From NCBI GenBank assembly GCA_937890245.1, contig CALACF010000229.1, positions 1-8,791 on the forward strand: a DNA stretch of 8,791 bases, read 5' to 3'. The translations under genes and the position numbers were made by a program. Each line of letters starts with the position of its first letter. Within the stretch, counting starts at the first letter, position 1. The notes beneath the pieces are model-generated. The model did not search any database. It had not been told where the DNA came from and saw only the letters and a list, made by a program, of their open reading frames with translations. Below are positions 6,832 through 8,791 of the stretch, piece by piece. Source of the stretch: an uncultured Flavobacteriales bacterium. Its GTDB lineage: Bacteria > Bacteroidota > Bacteroidia > Flavobacteriales_D > Sanyastnellaceae.

Positions 6832-8791
6832 TTAGTTTGGCTGGACAACCAGCGGCAGCACCTGACGCGCGCCGGCCGTTTCCACCGAAATCCAGTACGT
6901 TCCTGCGGACAATTCCGCGGGGCCCGACCACTGCAAATGCTGCCGGCCCGCCGGCAACGTGCCGTCGTGAAGCACTTCGAGCAGGCGGCCCAAGGCGTCG
7001 TATGCGCAAACGCGCACTGCTTGGGAGCGTGATAGATCGACCAGGACTTCAACGGACTGGCGGGTGGGATTGGGATAGAGAGAAAGCTTGGGGGTGGATG
7101 ATGTTTCCATATCCAACTCGTTGATCCCAATCACATTGCCGAGTGTGTCAATTCCGTACACGTTGATGTTGTCCAGGAAAATATTGTTGCCCCCGCGCGC
7201 CTCGAAACTGAAGCGGATGCGGAAATTACCTGACATCCAATCGGGGTTGTCAACCACCTCCGTGTGGCCCACCCACTGGTCGTCATTCGGAACAAACGGC
7301 GAGCTTTGGGCCGGAGCCGTCGGCAAGTCCGTCCAGCCGCGGTGGTATTCGCGCAAATGCCAATTTTCACCGCAATTCTCGCTCACATACAACTTCAAAC
7401 GGTCGTCCGTTTCGTCCGAGGCATACATCTGGCAGAAGGCGTACTTGTACGAAATCACGACCTCGGCGAGGGCCGAAGCGTCGATGGTCGAGGAAATAAA
7501 ATCGTCGAGCTCGCCCAGCTCGTTGTTGTTGCGGTTGTTCAGGCGGACCGACCGGGTGCTCTCGAAGCCCGTCGATGAAGTCACCTGCCAAGCCCACCAA
7601 TCATCGGGGTTTACAACGGACCAGTCTGGGCCCAAGTCAGCGCCCGATGCCTGTTCCCAACCCTCGGTGAAGGCTGTGCCCATCACGCCTTGATCCAAGA
7701 CTGTGATCAGTGAGTTTGCGGTGGTGGCTTGGCCGCCCTCGGCATCGGTCACAGTGAGTTCAACCGCGTACGTTCCGGGCGTCTCAAAGAGATGTTCAGG
7801 ATGCTGAAACGCCTCGGCATCATCCCCCGAAATTTCTGCGCCGTCGCCAAAGTTCCAAGCCCAATGCGCAACGCCCCAGAAGCTCTCATCAGTAAAGACC
7901 ACGCTCTGACCCGCGCAAATAATTGTTGCATCCGGTGTGAAATGCGCTTGGCAAACCATGTCCGCTTCGAGTACACCGGTCGCTTGTAGATTGGCATCCG
8001 TCCAGAGGTCATTGCGGTCGCCCACAGAGGAATTCAAGGCGTCGCGCATCCGCAGGCCCTGGCCGCTGGTGAACATCCGCGGGCAGTAGGCGTAGTCCAT
8101 GTAGTTCTGCACGTTGTCAAGCGAGCCGCAAGTCGTGAGATCCAAATTGCAAACGCCCACTGCGCTTCCTTCGCACAACGGCGTATCGCTAACGCCGTCA
8201 TCCTCGTCGCAATTTTCAGGGAGGGCTGGATTGTTCGTCCCGCCCCAGACATGCCGCAAATTCAGCCAATGCCCGACCTCATGGGTGAGCGTCCGACTGC
8301 GGTAGTTGCTGCTTTCGCCGATCGAACCCACGTAATCATAACGGATCACGATGCCATCGCTTGACGCGCCCCAGTTCGAGGGCAGGTTTGTGTATCCCGC
8401 TGCGCCCGCCGCATAATTGCAGACGTATATATTCATGTAACCATCTCTTGGCCAGTGAATCAGATTGGACATCTCCTCCTTGGACCCCTCGAACGTCAAG
8501 TCGCTTTGGGTGCGTGTGACGCCGCGGTGGCAGTTGCCTTGGGGGTCGCGCCGGGCGAGCCGGAACTCGATGAATGCGTCGCCTGCCAGGTCGGCAAATC
8601 CGGCCACAATCTGCGAGGTGTCCGCGTTGAGCTTGCGGAAGTCCCGGTTCAAAATAGAGATCGCGTCGAGGATCTGCGATTCATCGATGTCCTCCACGCC
8701 ATCGTCGTGGAACACGTGGAATACCACGGGGATGATGTAAATCTCGTCCTCGTCGCGGCTGTAGCTCGGAGCGCTTTGGCCGTCGGAAGAC
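6832..8791 (-). CDS. Secreted M43 (pappalysin-type) zinc metalloprotease with PKD and type IX sorting domains, N-terminus cut off
   Basis: The frame runs open to the right edge, giving 652 visible residues; the signal peptide and any propeptide lie outside. The catalytic domain opens with the family-typical DEIYIIPVVFHVFHDDG segment and contains the zinc site HEVGHWLNLRH (bases 8251-8283; three His ligands and catalytic Glu), a DGVSDTP segment and the Met-turn YMDY (Met near 8100) with conserved cysteines. A PKD domain (about visible residues 279-366, with WNFGDG) and a beta-rich jelly-roll-like domain (about 373-546, with FLDNINVYG) follow. The final 84 residues carry the type IX sorting signal: LSLYPNP, YDALGRLL and AGTYWISV. 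The protein should cross the outer membrane and be released or surface-anchored, digesting extracellular protein. A GTG at 8727 is internal to the domain and is not the start. It is convergent with the ClC gene, 28 bases apart. Confidence 0.95.
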   Translation of the reverse strand, partial: SSDGQSAPSYSRDEDEIYIIPVVFHVFHDDGVEDIDESQILDAISILNRDFRKLNADTSQIVAGFADLAGDAFIEFRLARRDPQGNCHRGVTRTQSDLTFEGSKEEMSNLIHWPRDGYMNIYVCNYAAGAAGYTNLPSNWGASSDGIVIRYDYVGSIGESSNYRSRTLTHEVGHWLNLRHVWGGTNNPALPENCDEDDGVSDTPLCEGSAVGVCNLDLTTCGSLDNVQNYMDYAYCPRMFTSGQGLRMRDALNSSVGDRNDLWTDANLQATGVLEADMVCQAHFTPDATIICAGQSVVFTDESFWGVAHWAWNFGDGAEISGDDAEAFQHPEHLFETPGTYAVELTVTDAEGGQATTANSLITVLDQGVMGTAFTEGWEQASGADLGPDWSVVNPDDWWAWQVTSSTGFESTRSVRLNNRNNNELGELDDFISSTIDASALAEVVISYKYAFCQMYASDETDDRLKLYVSENCGENWHLREYHRGWTDLPTAPAQSSPFVPNDDQWVGHTEVVDNPDWMSGNFRIRFSFEARGGNNIFLDNINVYGIDTLGNVIGINELDMETSSTPKLSLYPNPTRQSVEVLVDLSRSQAVRVCAYDALGRLLEVLHDGTLPAGRQHLQWSGPAELSAGTYWISVETAGARQVLPLVVQPN

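Noticed and set aside
6537..7130. 197-codon minus-strand open frame spanning the ClC and protease 3' ends
   Set aside because: It overlaps two well-supported genes in other frames and has no recognisable domain or plausible composition.
8725..8727. GTG as the start of the M43 protease
   Set aside because: The frame continues open to the window edge and the upstream residues (DEIYIIP) belong to the conserved first strand of the catalytic domain, so the true start is outside.
1..8791. CRISPR arrays, tRNA or rRNA genes, transposase genes
   Set aside because: No regularly spaced repeats, tRNA-like or rRNA-like sequence, or transposase-like protein was seen on either strand.

Overview
The window looks like a chromosomal stretch from a GC-rich member of the Bacteroidota, possibly a Flavobacteriales-like lineage. 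The best evidence is the minus-strand secreted protease. It combines an M43 (pappalysin-type) catalytic domain, a PKD domain and a C-terminal YPNP-type sorting domain of the type IX secretion system, which is confined to the Bacteroidota and close relatives. The SpoIIE-type phosphatase with an SIDYAKRIQGAI linker and the weakness of Shine-Dalgarno sequences also fit. I cannot name a genus from the sequence.

Layout. Bases 2-850 hold the C-terminal 282 residues of an FAD-dependent oxidoreductase whose 5' end lies outside the window. Bases 851-1088 are non-coding. Most of this gap, together with the stop codon of the oxidoreductase, is one long imperfect palindrome (847-998). Its two arms end in a perfect 9-bp inverted repeat and match each other at roughly two thirds of positions over a further 50 bases. 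Five plus-strand genes follow with gaps of 11, 9 and 5 bp and then a 4-bp ATGA overlap: a non-heme ferritin (1089-1598), a YfiR/DUF4154-like exported protein (1610-2284), an exported helical-repeat protein (2294-3226), a membrane receptor with HAMP and SpoIIE/PP2C phosphatase domains (3232-5004), and a ClC-type chloride channel/transporter with two CBS domains (5001-6803). The secreted M43 protease is convergent on the minus strand (6832 to the right edge) and is truncated at its N-terminus by the window end. A small palindrome lies between the two convergent stops.

How the genes may work together (inference). YfiR-like proteins are known as periplasmic inhibitors of HAMP-containing inner-membrane proteins; the classic partner is the diguanylate cyclase YfiN/TpbB. 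Here the YfiR-like gene sits beside a HAMP receptor whose output is a PP2C-type serine/threonine phosphatase, with an exported helical-repeat protein between them and a CBS-regulated ClC protein translationally coupled behind. The arrangement suggests an envelope-sensing module that swaps c-di-GMP output for protein dephosphorylation and may be tied to anion or pH homeostasis. Ferritin at the head of the run raises the possibility of a link to iron or oxidative stress. None of these functional links can be proved from this sequence alone.
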